Shown one piece after another: positions 24,778 to 35,115 of a stretch of 64,000 bases of DNA. Source of the stretch: Protonemura montana (lineage: Eukaryota; Arthropoda; Insecta; Plecoptera; Nemouridae). The first letter of the stretch is position 1; each line of letters opens with the position of its first letter. The translations under genes and the position numbers were made by a program. The notes beneath the pieces were generated by a model. That model saw only the letters and a program-made list of their open reading frames with translations, did not search any database and had not been told where the DNA came from. The stretch is from the NCBI GenBank assembly GCA_947568835.1, contig OX387612.1, positions 6,882,001 to 6,946,000 on the forward strand, written 5' to 3'.

Positions 24778-25095
24778 GCTATCATACACATGACCAGTTC
24801 TGTTCGGGAGAGAGGTTGGAGGGATGAAAGTTAGTACAGCAACTTCACTCGCCTTGCTTATCAACCTCTCGACAGCATGGATTTGTGGAGGAATCCTGTT
24901 GTTCGCGTTGCACCGTCCTTCGGAAGGGCCGTTGGTCCCGTTGGTCCCGTTGGTACTCTTCGACAGGAGTAGGCTAATATACCAAAACCGGGTTTCCTAT
25001 CCTTAATTTTAAGCTACATAAGGTTCATACACCGACGATATTAGACCAGTTCCACATGGCCCTTTGTCAAAACAGTGCGATATTAAATCCCACTT
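24778..25095 (+). mobile_element. 5S-derived SINE, head truncated (copy S4)
   Basis: Begins just after box C (atcatacacatgaccag) and runs through the conserved body to a decayed tail near aaacagtgcg. The 60-residue open frame inside it is a by-product shared with other copies. Confidence 0.7.
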
Positions 25096-27344
25096 ATCAA
25101 TAAAGTCAAAATTATATTTTTATGGCTCGGCTTATTTTATAGATGGAACAAAGAACAATTTTTTTTTTTAACAATTCTACATTCTTAATAGATTTTTCTC
25201 TATGGCAGCTTTTTATTAAAACGGCAACCAAGATACCGCACAAGTGAAACTGGTGGATATCTGCATGACGAAGGTATAGCAGATACCCCGAGCGCCTTGA
25301 GTCAACTCCATGCGAAGCAATCATCGGATTAAAAGCATAGCAATTAGTGACGGCCAGTAGTTAGAGCTTGACTTCAAGAAAAACCAGCTTCGGGGGCTGC
25401 CTGCCTACTAACTACCTAACAATTCATTCGCTAGTCTGGTTAGAGCTGCTTAGCAAACGCGGCGTAGAAGAACTGTCCAGTTTGCACGAACGGATGCTAG
25501 AAGTCTGATTAAAATATGCGAAAAACGTTTGTGATTTAATGAAAGAAGTGATTGTGTTCATAAAATTTGTAGATGTTTCGTTTAAAAATATAGTTTTGTT
25601 GATGGAGCGAGATCAGAATTCACTGATGAGCATATTTTTACAGTAGAAATGAATCGATTCTTCTAGTAAACATAGTTTTAAGCGTTTTTTTTCGGAAATT
25701 TCAAAACTGTCAAATGATCTATTCATCACAGATATTTTATTTCAGATATTTTCAGCTGGTATTGAACGGTTTACTCTAAACGCCCCATTTGTTTATGGAA
25801 TTAACAAGTCATTTAAATGGCGGTATTAATTATGAAATCGTAATGCAGCACCTCAGTGCAATATAAAAGTAAGCCGTACATTTAATGCATAACTGCGGGT
25901 CAGCTGATATAGCAGCTAGCAAGTGCATACAAATTTTGACAGGTCAATCCATCCCCTGTTTCACCATCCGCAACATATTACAAAACTAGTTAAAAAAAAA
26001 AACGTTTTTATCAGGTGCAACCACTAAATATTGAAATGATGCGACTCAAAAACTCTAGATTTGTTGCCCGCGAGGTCGTGTAGTGTAACACGTGCTTCTC
26101 TGTGGCTGGCTTTCACCACTGCCAGCCAAGACGCTTTGTCGAGCTATACACAAGCTTGTCCAACGACCTTCAAAAACCTATAGAACCTCGGTCGGTCGGT
26201 CGTCTAACTTGGTCGAACGCTAACCAGCCTCCCAGAGACAACGAAAAATCCCCAACCATCTTCCTTCTCCCTCTTTCTTCATTCTTCTGCCAGTCGATCC
26301 CCCTCTCTCCCGCCCTACCAGACGATACACCTTTAACCATTCACCTGTTTCAAATGTTAACACCTCGAAGCTAACCAACAATAACCAGGGATCGATTGTC
26401 AAAAGTTGGACGCAATCAACGTGGGACATGGTTTAATTGACTATATAATAGGGGGTCCTTAACGGATGTAAGGGTCTACGGCAATTATTGACTTTTGATA
26501 GTTATTTTGATTCGATTTTCATACTGATTTATTTGAATTATTGTCTAGAAAGTTAAAAAAATACAGTCGAGATCTTTTTTGGCTACTTATGCATTGCGTG
26601 ACTCAAAGTTATATAGTTTTTTTTATGTTCGATGATGACCATAATTAAAGGATGAACCCACTAAATTGTATTTCAACGAGCCATTAGCCTCGCGCAGTTT
26701 ATGTGATGCGTTCAAATAAGCGTGCAAGCTACAAATAAATTTGGTGCACATATATCCTTAGTTTTTTTTTTGTTTGTAAAATTGATGATAAGAGAAATGT
26801 TGAAAAAATACTGTCAGTGGCTGTCACAACAAGCGCTAGATATGTAAAGGAGAACGCCTAGCTGACAGGTGCTCGGCAAGCACCTTGCTAAAAGCTACCA
26901 CTAGGGGATGATGGCAGTGGAATGCGTCCTAATAGAGGTAAATTTGTTGTAACACGGTTTCATACAATAACAGGTGCAACTCTGGTTAAAAGATGATAAT
27001 ATTGTGATAATATTATTGGAAACAATTGTTTGAAGGTAAGCCGATTGCTAGGAATTTCAGAAAATATCTAATTCCGATTTATGCTCACAGAAATCTTGTC
27101 TTTTTGACTAGTTAATTCCTAGAAATATTTCTGAGTAAACACATGTGTTACTCAAATATGCTGCTATATTCATAGAGCACTTTTTTGTACGCTCCTAGCC
27201 TAGATGCATAGACCCGTGTTCGCTGCTGTTATCTCATCTGCTCTCTAATCCACTATAATCCTCTTATCTCTGACCATATCGCCAAAAGATTAGAGCATAG
27301 TGCTCTGATAGAAACAAGAAATGTTGAAGTGGTTTGACACTCAC

Positions 27345-27426
27345 CATAGAGAGGACTGTGATCGCTTCTCGACGCATTTTTACTCGTAGAGTAACTTTGC
27401 CCGGGTAAAGATCCACCGCTTTTTTC
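27345..27426 (-). CDS. pan: pangolin/TCF, exon 2
   Basis: An 82-nt exon encoding EKSGGSLPGQSY, then STSKNASRSDHSPLY, plus the first base of a Gly codon. It is bounded by a tttttcag acceptor and a gtgagt donor. The serine-rich block ending SDHSPLY is a conserved piece of insect TCF just after the beta-catenin-binding domain. The frame is consistent: exon 1 ends in phase 0, this exon ends in phase 1, and exon 3 supplies the remaining two bases of Gly. Intron 1 is 560 bp (27427-27986) and the next intron is 10,916 bp. The 101-residue open frame over the same bases reads a different frame and is not the gene. Confidence 0.93.
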
Positions 27427-27986
27427 CTGAAAAACAAAAACACGAACACATTTTCTTCAACGAATGTGCTTAGGTTGGTTTCGTACGCTTTCAAATGCAC
27501 AAGACACATGAACGATTCGCGAAAATAACGCGGCGAACGAAACAAAAAAATATATATAATAAAATACATCGATGATAGAGGAACGTGCTAATAGGTTTTT
27601 AAAAAAATAATAACGAAACACGAACTGAAAATAGACGCAATGAATTTAGAAAATAATTTCGTGAAACGTCAATCCACGATATTTAAAAAAATTAATTCAT
27701 GAATGCCGAATGATAACTGGTAAGCAAAGAGGTGAACACAGTTCGGAATTGACCCATGTTATCACAGACCACTCCCACAGTGTTAATCACTTTGAGCATC
27801 GTATCATTACCCCAGCATTGCATGAACGCAAAAAAAAAACGGCATGCTATCAAAGCACACAAACACAAACACACATGACATCGATCACAAAACACACACA
27901 AAAAAAAGACACAAAAAAAAATATATAGACACTGATAGGAATTTAAAAAAATAACCGTTGACGTTTTCGTTGACAATTTAAATTAC

Positions 27987-28133
27987 CTCGGATTCGGTCA
28001 AGTCAATTAAACTACTTTTCTCCTCGGTAAGATTCTCAGAGGAACGCTTCTCGTCTTCGCCTTCGTCTTTGAACACTTTAATCTCGTCGGTGCTGCCCAG
28101 ATCGTCACCACCTCCGCTCGAAACATGAGGCAT
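27987..28133 (-). CDS. pan: pangolin/TCF, exon 1 (beta-catenin-binding N-terminus)
   Basis: First coding exon of the TCF/LEF transcription factor that carries Wnt signalling to DNA in the nucleus. The 49 codons start [13 protein letters not shown] and continue [12 protein letters not shown], then an [17 protein letters not shown] stretch. The acidic GGGDDLG..DE...FKDEGE block is the classic beta-catenin/armadillo-binding motif of the family (established knowledge). The exon ends after a GAG codon in phase 0 at a gtaatt donor, and the next exon continues in frame with EKSGGSLPG. The start is the first ATG giving the family's MPH/MPQ N-terminus. A 7-codon upstream ORF lies in the presumed leader. 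GC content and codon use differ clearly from the AT-rich surroundings. The C-terminal HMG-box exons lie outside the window. Confidence 0.95.
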
Positions 28134-28167
28134 AGTTGATAATCGTCCACAGTAGCTACCAAACAAG

Positions 28168-28191
28168 CTACGCCACAGACGAGAAAAACAT
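28168..28191 (-). promoter_or_regulatory. Upstream ORF in the presumed pan 5' leader
   Basis: A seven-codon ORF (MFFSSVA, then TAG) starts 58 bases before the pan start codon and ends 34 bases before it. If this stretch is transcribed as leader, it could reduce or gate translation of pan. That the stretch is in the mRNA is inferred; no transcript is available. Confidence 0.35.
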
Positions 28192-28329
28192 TTTTCAAAA
28201 AAATAACTCAATTCATTGTCACATAGCACCGAAGATCACACGCACAGTAATTGCAACGACGATAAACACCTCTTAATTCAAATCACCGTCTCTATCACGA
28301 CTAAGTACACATGATATTTGTGCGTTGTG

Positions 28330-28790
28330 TGATCTTGAAAAGCCATGTGGAGGCCTTTCATCGTGAGCGGCTCCCGCCAGTTAGCTCTCGACTGATGTTG
28401 CCGAGAAACGTGCTATGCCGCCGAGCCGACCAGGGGGAAATATCCTACCCGTGGCGGCACGAGCATGTGACGGAGACCGGCGAACGCTCGGCAGCCCGCT
28501 TCGACTTTCAACCAATGGAGAGCCGCTTTGATCTGATACCGTTCCCCCTCCGCCCGGGTTACCCGACTAAAGGCTCCTCTCCGTCGGCAAACGGCTAGCA
28601 CTGAGGATGCCGTCGTAGTCGAACCTGGCTAACGCCGTCGCCTGCCAGATCCGATAGACGCCCGCGCCGGTCGCCGCGCCGTGTTTCTACACAAAGACCA
28701 CGCTTGCTGTCGGTGTTTGAAAAACGATTTTAGCGCCATCTAGTGGCGGCGCGGCGACTTACAAAGCTAGACGTGATCAACGGCCACCTA
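28330..28790. promoter_or_regulatory. GC/CpG-rich region upstream of pan exon 1
   Basis: This stretch is much richer in CG dinucleotides than the rest of the window, most densely at 28400-28710, and sits directly upstream of pan exon 1 on the minus strand. Initiator-like TCAGT motifs on the minus strand occur at 28600-28604 and 28391-28395. Open frames of 95 and 62 codons here resemble no known protein and are most likely GC-related chance. It is the best candidate for the pan promoter and 5' leader; the exact start site is not visible. Confidence 0.5.
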
Positions 28791-29045
28791 GAGCAAAGCC
28801 TGGAGGCTATTGGCACTATCGCATTTAATTTGGATCCGATTGAAAGGGTTATTTGTTTTAATTTATTTTATTTTTATTTACAAGCGCTGTAATTCAAATT
28901 AAATGCTCCAAAATCTACGTATTTTGCTATCCACTACAACTAATTCACTCACAGTGATAATGACAATAGAAATATTGTGCAGCGAAATCTGCTCGAATTT
29001 TTTGAGGAAACCATTTTCTTTGGCAACTTGAAAAAAAGCACTGTC

Positions 29046-29886
29046 AAGCATAGGAGGTTCAATGGTAGATTCGACGTTTGGTAGCCATGGAGATGCTGAG
29101 ATCGCCTGACAGAGCTTCTCAATTCTGCTATCTTATGTTACCACGGGTATATCATGGTCTAGCATAGGAGGTTCAATGGTAGATTCAACGTTTGGTAGCC
29201 TTGGAGATGCTGAGATCGCCTGATAGAGCTTCTCAATTCTGCTATCTTATGTTACCACGGCTATATCATGGCCTAGCATAGGAGGTTCAATGGTAGATTC
29301 AACGTTTGGTAGCCATGGAGATGCTGAGATCGCCTGACAGAGCTTCTCAATTCTGCTATCTTATGTTACCACGGCTATATCATGGCCTAGCATAGGAGGT
29401 TCAATGGTAGATTCAACGTTTGGTAGCCATGGAGATGCTGAGATCGCCTGACAGAGCCTCTCAATTCTGCTATCTTATGTTACCACGATTATATCATGGC
29501 CTAGCATAGGAGGTTCAATGGTAGATTCAACGTTTGGTAGCCACGGAGATGCTGAGATCGCCTGACAGAGCTTCTCAATTCTGCTATCTTATGTTACCAC
29601 GGGTATTCATGGCCTAGCATGGCAGGTTCAATGGTATATTCAACGTTTGGTAGCCATGGAGATGCTGAGATCGCCTGACAGAGCTTCTCAATTCTGCTAT
29701 CTTATGTTACCACGGGTATATCATGGCCTAGCATAGGAGGTTCAATGGTAGATTCAACGTTTGGTAGCCATGGAGATGCTGAGATCGCCTGACAGAGTTT
29801 CTCAATTCTGCTATCTTATGTTACCACGGGTATATCATGGCCTAGCATAGGAGGTTCAATGGTGGATTCAACGTTTGGTAGTCAAT
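29046..29886 (+). repeat. Family D tandem array, about 7.4 copies of 114 bp
   Basis: Same unit and orientation as the 9-kb array, with few substitutions. It lies 900 bp upstream of pan exon 1, just beyond the CpG-rich region. Confidence 0.92.
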
Positions 29887-30585
29887 GGATTCGCTTGCCC
29901 CTGAATTACATACAAGCCCGCTGGTCTCTATTTGAAACCAGTCCCAAGGCAAGCCAGATTGCAGGCAGCAACCGACCCACGGAATGAAAAACGAAGCGAT
30001 GAAACGTTAAAAACACACAAGTGTGTGTTCTGGTTAGCCCGGTCCAATCCCCTTGCCAGGCTGGACGTTGGTTGGAAAGCAATCATTAAAAGAGCATCAA
30101 GAGTTGTTAGATTTCTGACAGACAGACTAGATGAGTATTGAAAGCAAAAAATAAAAAAATAAACACAGCAGTGTAAGCTGGATGTCGAATGTAATTTAAA
30201 ATTCTACTTTACTTTTGTCAGTGTATAGTATTAAAGTAATTAATTTGATATGTTACAAAGGTAATTGATTGGTGTTACGGGCTACGGAGTTGCTGAAGGT
30301 GACAAGAAAAGGAATGGTAAATGTGCTTTGGGTAAGTGTAAGCCATTAGAAGTTGTTATTTACCTGTTAACTGAAATACTGAGGTGTAATGATGTTTTAT
30401 TTCTAGTGATTTAATTCGTTTTTCATTCGCTTTTGATGTTGATTACTGATCGATTGGTTTTGTTTGATAGTTTTGTTCTTTAGGGCATGCAATTGAATAG
30501 GTGATTTGTTACGCGTAAGAGTGTTTTTTTTTGTAAATAAAATTAGTTAGATAGTTGAGTGTGGAGATAGATACGGTGGGCAAGC

Positions 30586-30880
30586 ATTAACTGCTGAGCA
30601 AACGAGCCGTTAACGCGTGGTAACGGTTGGTGCCACCCGATGGCGCTTGCAGTGGTACTTTTTAACAAATATCTACAAATACAATTATTAGTACTCAAAA
30701 TATCGATAGGTACATGTAAATTGAGACTGAGGTTAGCATCAATAATTAAAAAATTGAATGTAAACCAGTCTCGAATGCGAGTAATCAGGGAGATATAACG
30801 AATTGAAATTATTTTACACTAAAAGCGACGGTGACTCCACCTAGCAGCTTTCTCAATTTTTGTCGCGGTAAAGTAGTCAC
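30586..30880 (+). mobile_element. Family C element
   Basis: Contains actgctgagcaaacgagccg, gccacccgatggcgcttgc, aaaatatcgatag, ctcaaatgcgagtaatc and acggtgactccacctag. The left inverted end is degenerate. Confidence 0.7.
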
Positions 30881-31204
30881 TTCTTATTGCTATGGTAGTA
30901 AGATTTGATTTTTTACTCAATAACTGTAAAAAAAGAAGCATTTACCACATTAAAGTACACAATATTAGTGAAAGACTTTGGTTTGTTCAAGTGGTTCAGA
31001 GCCGCGGGTAAATGTTGTGGTGAGTATCGGACTTGCTCTGTTGAGATAGACGAGTGGTCCTAGAAGTACCTAAAAAGTCCTCGTCGGCGTTGGCACCAAC
31101 ATCTTCAGGGCTGTGCAGGATCTTGCAGGATCTTCAGGACTTCAGGACTTCAGGTTCAGACTTTGCTATATAAAACACTCCAAATCAAGTATAGATATAT
31201 TTGA

Positions 31205-32135
31205 ACTATAATACGTTCAGCGAGAGAACGTATTTAAAGGCAGAGGCGCCACCAATCATTTTAGGGTAACATGTGAGCCAACTCGTTCTAAAAACACTAC
31301 AAATCATCTCCGCTGTTGTCCGCCATTTTACTTTTGATCTAAAGCCGTGCTAAGGTGTTTTGTTGTTAAAGCTATCATAAGAAATATTTTACCAATTATA
31401 AAAATGTTGAAATTATTTTGCAGATATAATGAGAATTCTGAAATTCCACCACTAATCATAACTAAAATTTCATTCATGGGTTGGTGTCAATGCTTGTGGG
31501 CAGTCCTTGTGCTGGTATCTTCTCTCACGGGCTAGACTCTCGCAATACAGGGGCAGTCCTTGTGCTGGTATCTTCTCTCACGGGCTAGACTGTAGCAATG
31601 CTGGGGACAGTCCTTGTGCTGATATCTTCTCTCACGGGCTAGACTGTAGCAATGCAGGGGTCAGTCCTTGTGTTGGTATCTTCTCTCACGGGCTAGACTG
31701 TAGCAATGCTGGGGACAGTCCTTGTGCTGGTATCTTCTCTCACGGGCTAGACTGTAGCAATGCAGGGGACAGTCCTTGTGCTGGTATCTTCCCTCACGGG
31801 CTAGACTGTAGCAATGTTGGGGACATTCATTGTGCTTGTATCTTCTCTCACGGGCTAGACTGTAGCAATGCTGGGGACAGTCCTTGTGCTGGTATCTTCT
31901 TTCACGGGCTAGATTATAGAAATGCTGGGGGTAGTCCTTGTACTGGTATCTTCTCTCACAGGCTAGACTGTAGCAATGCAGGGGACAGTCCTTGTGCTGG
32001 TATCTTCTCTCACGGGCTAGACTGTAGCAATGCAGGGGACAGTCCTTGTGCTGGTATCTTCTCTCACGGGCTAGACTGTAGCAATGCAGGGGACAGTCCT
32101 TGTGCTGGTATCTTCTCTCACGGGCTAGACTGTAG
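31205..32135 (+). mobile_element. Family A element: flank plus 54-bp array (12 copies)
   Basis: Flank 31205-31486 begins with acgttcagcgagagaacgt, an inverted repeat, then ggcagaggcgccacc. The array 31487-32135 is almost exactly 12 units. A 237-codon open frame spans the array only because 54 is divisible by three. Confidence 0.8.
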
Positions 32136-32761
32136 TGTTATGTATATTCTCAAAGCAAAATATTCCTTATTTAACTCTTCCAATTGTGCTGTCCCCTCTT
32201 TGTACGATATTTCCACCTGACCAGCTCAAAATAGATCTTACCCTCTGCACCCCTAACGGCAAAAGTTGTGCAAAATTGGCGCAAGTCTTTCCTATTTGTC
32301 AAAAAAATAACTGTTATATCCCGGTCTCTCCTGCAAGAACTTCCTCTGAGTGTCGTATGTCCATTTCATCTAATCCAGCTCTTAGTGGACATATTGTGAC
32401 AGGTACCTGACAGCTAACACACCTTTTCTACACACTAATGAGGAGCCTGTCCGTGATATGTCAGTTGATTTGTGGGCTTAAAAAAGTGGAACACAAAATT
32501 CAACTCCTAAACATGTTCATTGGTTCGAACGGCAAAATCTCACGGATAGAAAATAATTTTATTGGCGTAGAGGTAACTTCATTTAATATAACATCATTCG
32601 ATTGAAATAAGAACATTAAAAAGTAGTAATGACAATATTAATAACAATAGTTAAGGGTCCACCTACTTTTTTTAACCACTTAAATAAGTACCACGTATTT
32701 AGCATAGCATAGATATATTTATTATCTGTAAATAGCAAAAAAAATATTAATTTTCTTTTCA

Positions 32762-33018
32762 CAAAAACTATTTCAACTGGGTTTTGAATGCAAAGTGGAG
32801 AACAACTACATTTTCCAAAGTTTCGTAACTTGTACCTGTTACTTTATCAAGAGTAAGAGCAGTCTAACCTTGATAATCCTTGATCACCGTCCATAAAGTA
32901 ACAGGTACAAGTTACGAAACGTTGTGAAATTTAGTTTTTCTTCACTTAGCAATCAAAATCCAGTTCAAATAGTTTTTTTGTAAAAACTAGTGCTTAGGTT
33001 AGATAAAGTATCATGAGT
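32762..33018. mobile_element. Fold-back element J, short internal spacer
   Basis: Arms caaaaactatttcaactggg and atccagttcaaatagttttt, with cttgtacctgttactttatc mirrored by ataaagtaacaggtacaag. The central part is shorter than in other copies. Confidence 0.75.
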
Positions 33019-33416
33019 AAAGAAAAACAGTATAGATTTTCTTACTTAGATACTTTTTAGAACTTTAATTAATCTTTAACTTAACTTATCTTTAAAATGA
33101 TCGGCCACACAACCGCATTTCAATACCAATGGTCGGCCATTTTACCAGAAGTGTTTATCTTTTTCTTTCTGCTATTTTTGCAAAGTGCTAGTCGTTGTAC
33201 ACTTGGTTCTCGAGGGTCCAGTCTATTAAGTGGTTAGCCAAGAACAATGTCTGTAGAGATCTCGAGTGTATTTGACAGGAGACAGGAATTCCGATGCTGG
33301 CCCTCCCTTAAACCTACTACCTTAACCTACCCAGTAGTCTAGTCTAGCAAAATGCCTAAGACGTTACGGTGTGTTGGGAACACCGGGTCTTTGCGATGAC
33401 CGAAGTCAGTTATGAT

Positions 33417-33600
33417 GGTTTTTAGACTCATGTCTACTTGATTTATCCTTAGCACTAGTTTTAAGAAAAACTATTTGAAATGGGTTTTGAATGCTAAGTA
33501 AAGGGCTACTAAATTTCCCAGCGTTTCGTTACTTGTACTAGTTACTTCTTCAAGGGTTAGAGCTGTCCTGACAATTTCCCAATAACAAAAGAACCAGACA
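33417..33600. mobile_element. Fold-back element J, one arm only
   Basis: Starts tggtttttagactcatgtct and runs through one arm to ataacaaaagaacc. The second arm is missing here. Its unusual variants (aagtaaagggctactaaat) match the mirrored arm at 53.5 kb. Confidence 0.65.
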
Positions 33601-33641
33601 AAATTATAACAATTACCTAGATAACAACTACCGAAGTCAGC

Positions 33642-33980
33642 TATTTTCTGGGTGACCATCATACACATGATCAGTTCTGTTCGGGAGAGAGGTTGGAGGG
33701 ATGAAAGTTAATACAACAACTTTACTAGCCTTGATTATCAACCTCTCGACAGCATGGATTTGTGGAGGAATCCTGTTGTACCGTTCTTCGGAAGGGACGT
33801 TAAGCCGGTGAACCCTTTGGTGCTCTTCGACAGCAGTAGGCTACGCGCCGGCACCGGGTTTCCCTTCCTCCTTTCTAAGCTAAGTTAGGTTCTTCACCCA
33901 CTCATTAACCGACATCAGAAGACTAGTGTCACAGGGCCCGTTGTCAAACAGTGCGTCGTTAAACACATCAAATCAATGAA
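33642..33980 (+). mobile_element. 5S-derived SINE (copy S5)
   Basis: Begins at gggtgaccatcatacacatg (box C side), then the full body and a clear tail (aacagtgcgtcgttaaacac). It follows a half fold-back J element. Confidence 0.7.
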
Positions 33981-34359
33981 ATAAGAAATTCGGCAAAATT
34001 GAAGTGTTTGGCCATTGGTGTTTGAAATACCATTTAAATTTGTTTTTTCCTAAATCATTGCATTGAAATTTTATTTCATATCCTAGAACTGTTTTTTTTT
34101 TACTTAGAGCTAGTTACGAATTACAATATTTGACAAAAGTTAGTTTTTTCAATGTCACTCATACGCACTCGACCTTCATTGTGCAATGTTCAATGTTATC
34201 GCTCGTACAATTTTATGTCGCCTATTCTCCGTTTCACGTTCAGATAGCAAGGTAATGGTACAGGAAGGAACCTACTCCACCATTACGGTTACCTCTGTGG
34301 GCAAATAATTACATAACTTGATTGCCTACTACTGGAAGTTTAAACCTCCTTGGATTCCT

Positions 34360-34690
34360 ATCGAAGAAAGGGGGAGGTCACTTAAGTAAAAATATGGGGC
34401 CTTTTCAAAAGGACCCCCCTCAAGGTTAAAGGTCCCACTAGAAGACCAGGGCCCCTATTAAAATTGGAAGCCCCATTAGGAGAACAGGATCCTTATTAGA
34501 AGGAATCACCCCCGCCTCTCCACCATTAAAAAAACAAGGTTCCTATATGAAGAAAAGGACCCTATAAGAAAGGTGCAGGCCCATATGAGACTATAATATT
34601 TCCCCTAAAGAAGCAGCAGGGCCCCGTAGCAAAGCTGTGGGCCACTATAACAAGTGTGAGCCACGTAAAAAAGTTAGAAAGTTCTCTTAG
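34360..34690. repeat. Old degenerate purine/cytosine-rich minisatellite
   Basis: Recurring but diverged phrases such as aggaccccc, agggccccta, aggaccctata, aggttcctata and agggccccgtag at intervals of about 20-25 bases. It looks like a decayed tandem array; no exact unit can be set. Confidence 0.5.
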
Positions 34691-35115
34691 AGACAAAAAA
34701 AAAACAAATAATATAGGTGCTGATCCCTGATCCCCTAGAGATATTAAAAGCCATTTTCAACTAAACCATTATCTTTCTGAAAATGAAACGGAGAGTAGTT
34801 CTTTATTGCTTTATTCTGCTGTAATAGTTGTCTCGCCTAGCAAGCATGGCGTGAAATCATTGTATAATTACGCTGGCATTTTGTTATGGGGGTACGATCA
34901 TTTTGTTGAGAGTGGACAAATTATTTTGTCCGATTCAGAGAGCGATTCTTAATTTCTAACATCCTGTGACTGTCGTGTCGTTTGTTGACTTTGAATGGAT
35001 TGATGTGCTGGTGGTTTATAAGGGAGATCGTCAAATGTGGACCCAACATTCTGAAATAGGTGTTGGAAGTTTGAACATCTTTCAATTTTCGGTCATGGAG
35101 CTTAAGGAAATTAAC

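Larger units (their letters stand above)
16429..27344 (-). other. pan: pan intron 2 (10.9 kb), repeat-filled
   Basis: Intron between exons 3 and 2. It holds family C (16733-17048, 22736-23049), family K (17288-17360, 18376-18539), a 400-bp inverted-repeat element (20085-20484), fold-back J elements (20559-20896, 24018-24366), a family A array with flank (21420-22080) and 5S-SINEs (22138-22300, 24778-25095). The stretches 17371-18367, 18548-20077, 23050-24017 and 25096-27344 show no gene or repeat I recognise. The parts at 23560-23720 and 26050-26380 are more GC-rich and could hold regulatory DNA or unannotated exons. G/C homopolymers lie near 18985-19005. Confidence 0.8.

Noticed and set aside
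24824-25006. Small membrane-like peptide frame (MKVSTATSLALLINLSTAWICGG...), recurring at 33.7, 41.6 and 61.5 kb
   Set aside because: It lies inside the 5S-derived SINE body and is broken in other copies, so it is SINE sequence rather than a gene family.
28311-28601. 95- and 62-codon frames upstream of pan
   Set aside because: GC-rich promoter DNA rarely contains stops; no homology or coding pattern recognised.
31507-32220. 237-codon open frame with the repeated peptide GDSPCAGIFSHGLDCSNA, and similar frames on both strands at other 54-bp arrays
   Set aside because: The frames come from a 54-bp unit (18 codons) with no stop in several frames. They are open on both strands, start and stop at array edges, and have no conserved start context, so they are repeat translation rather than a Cys-rich protein family.
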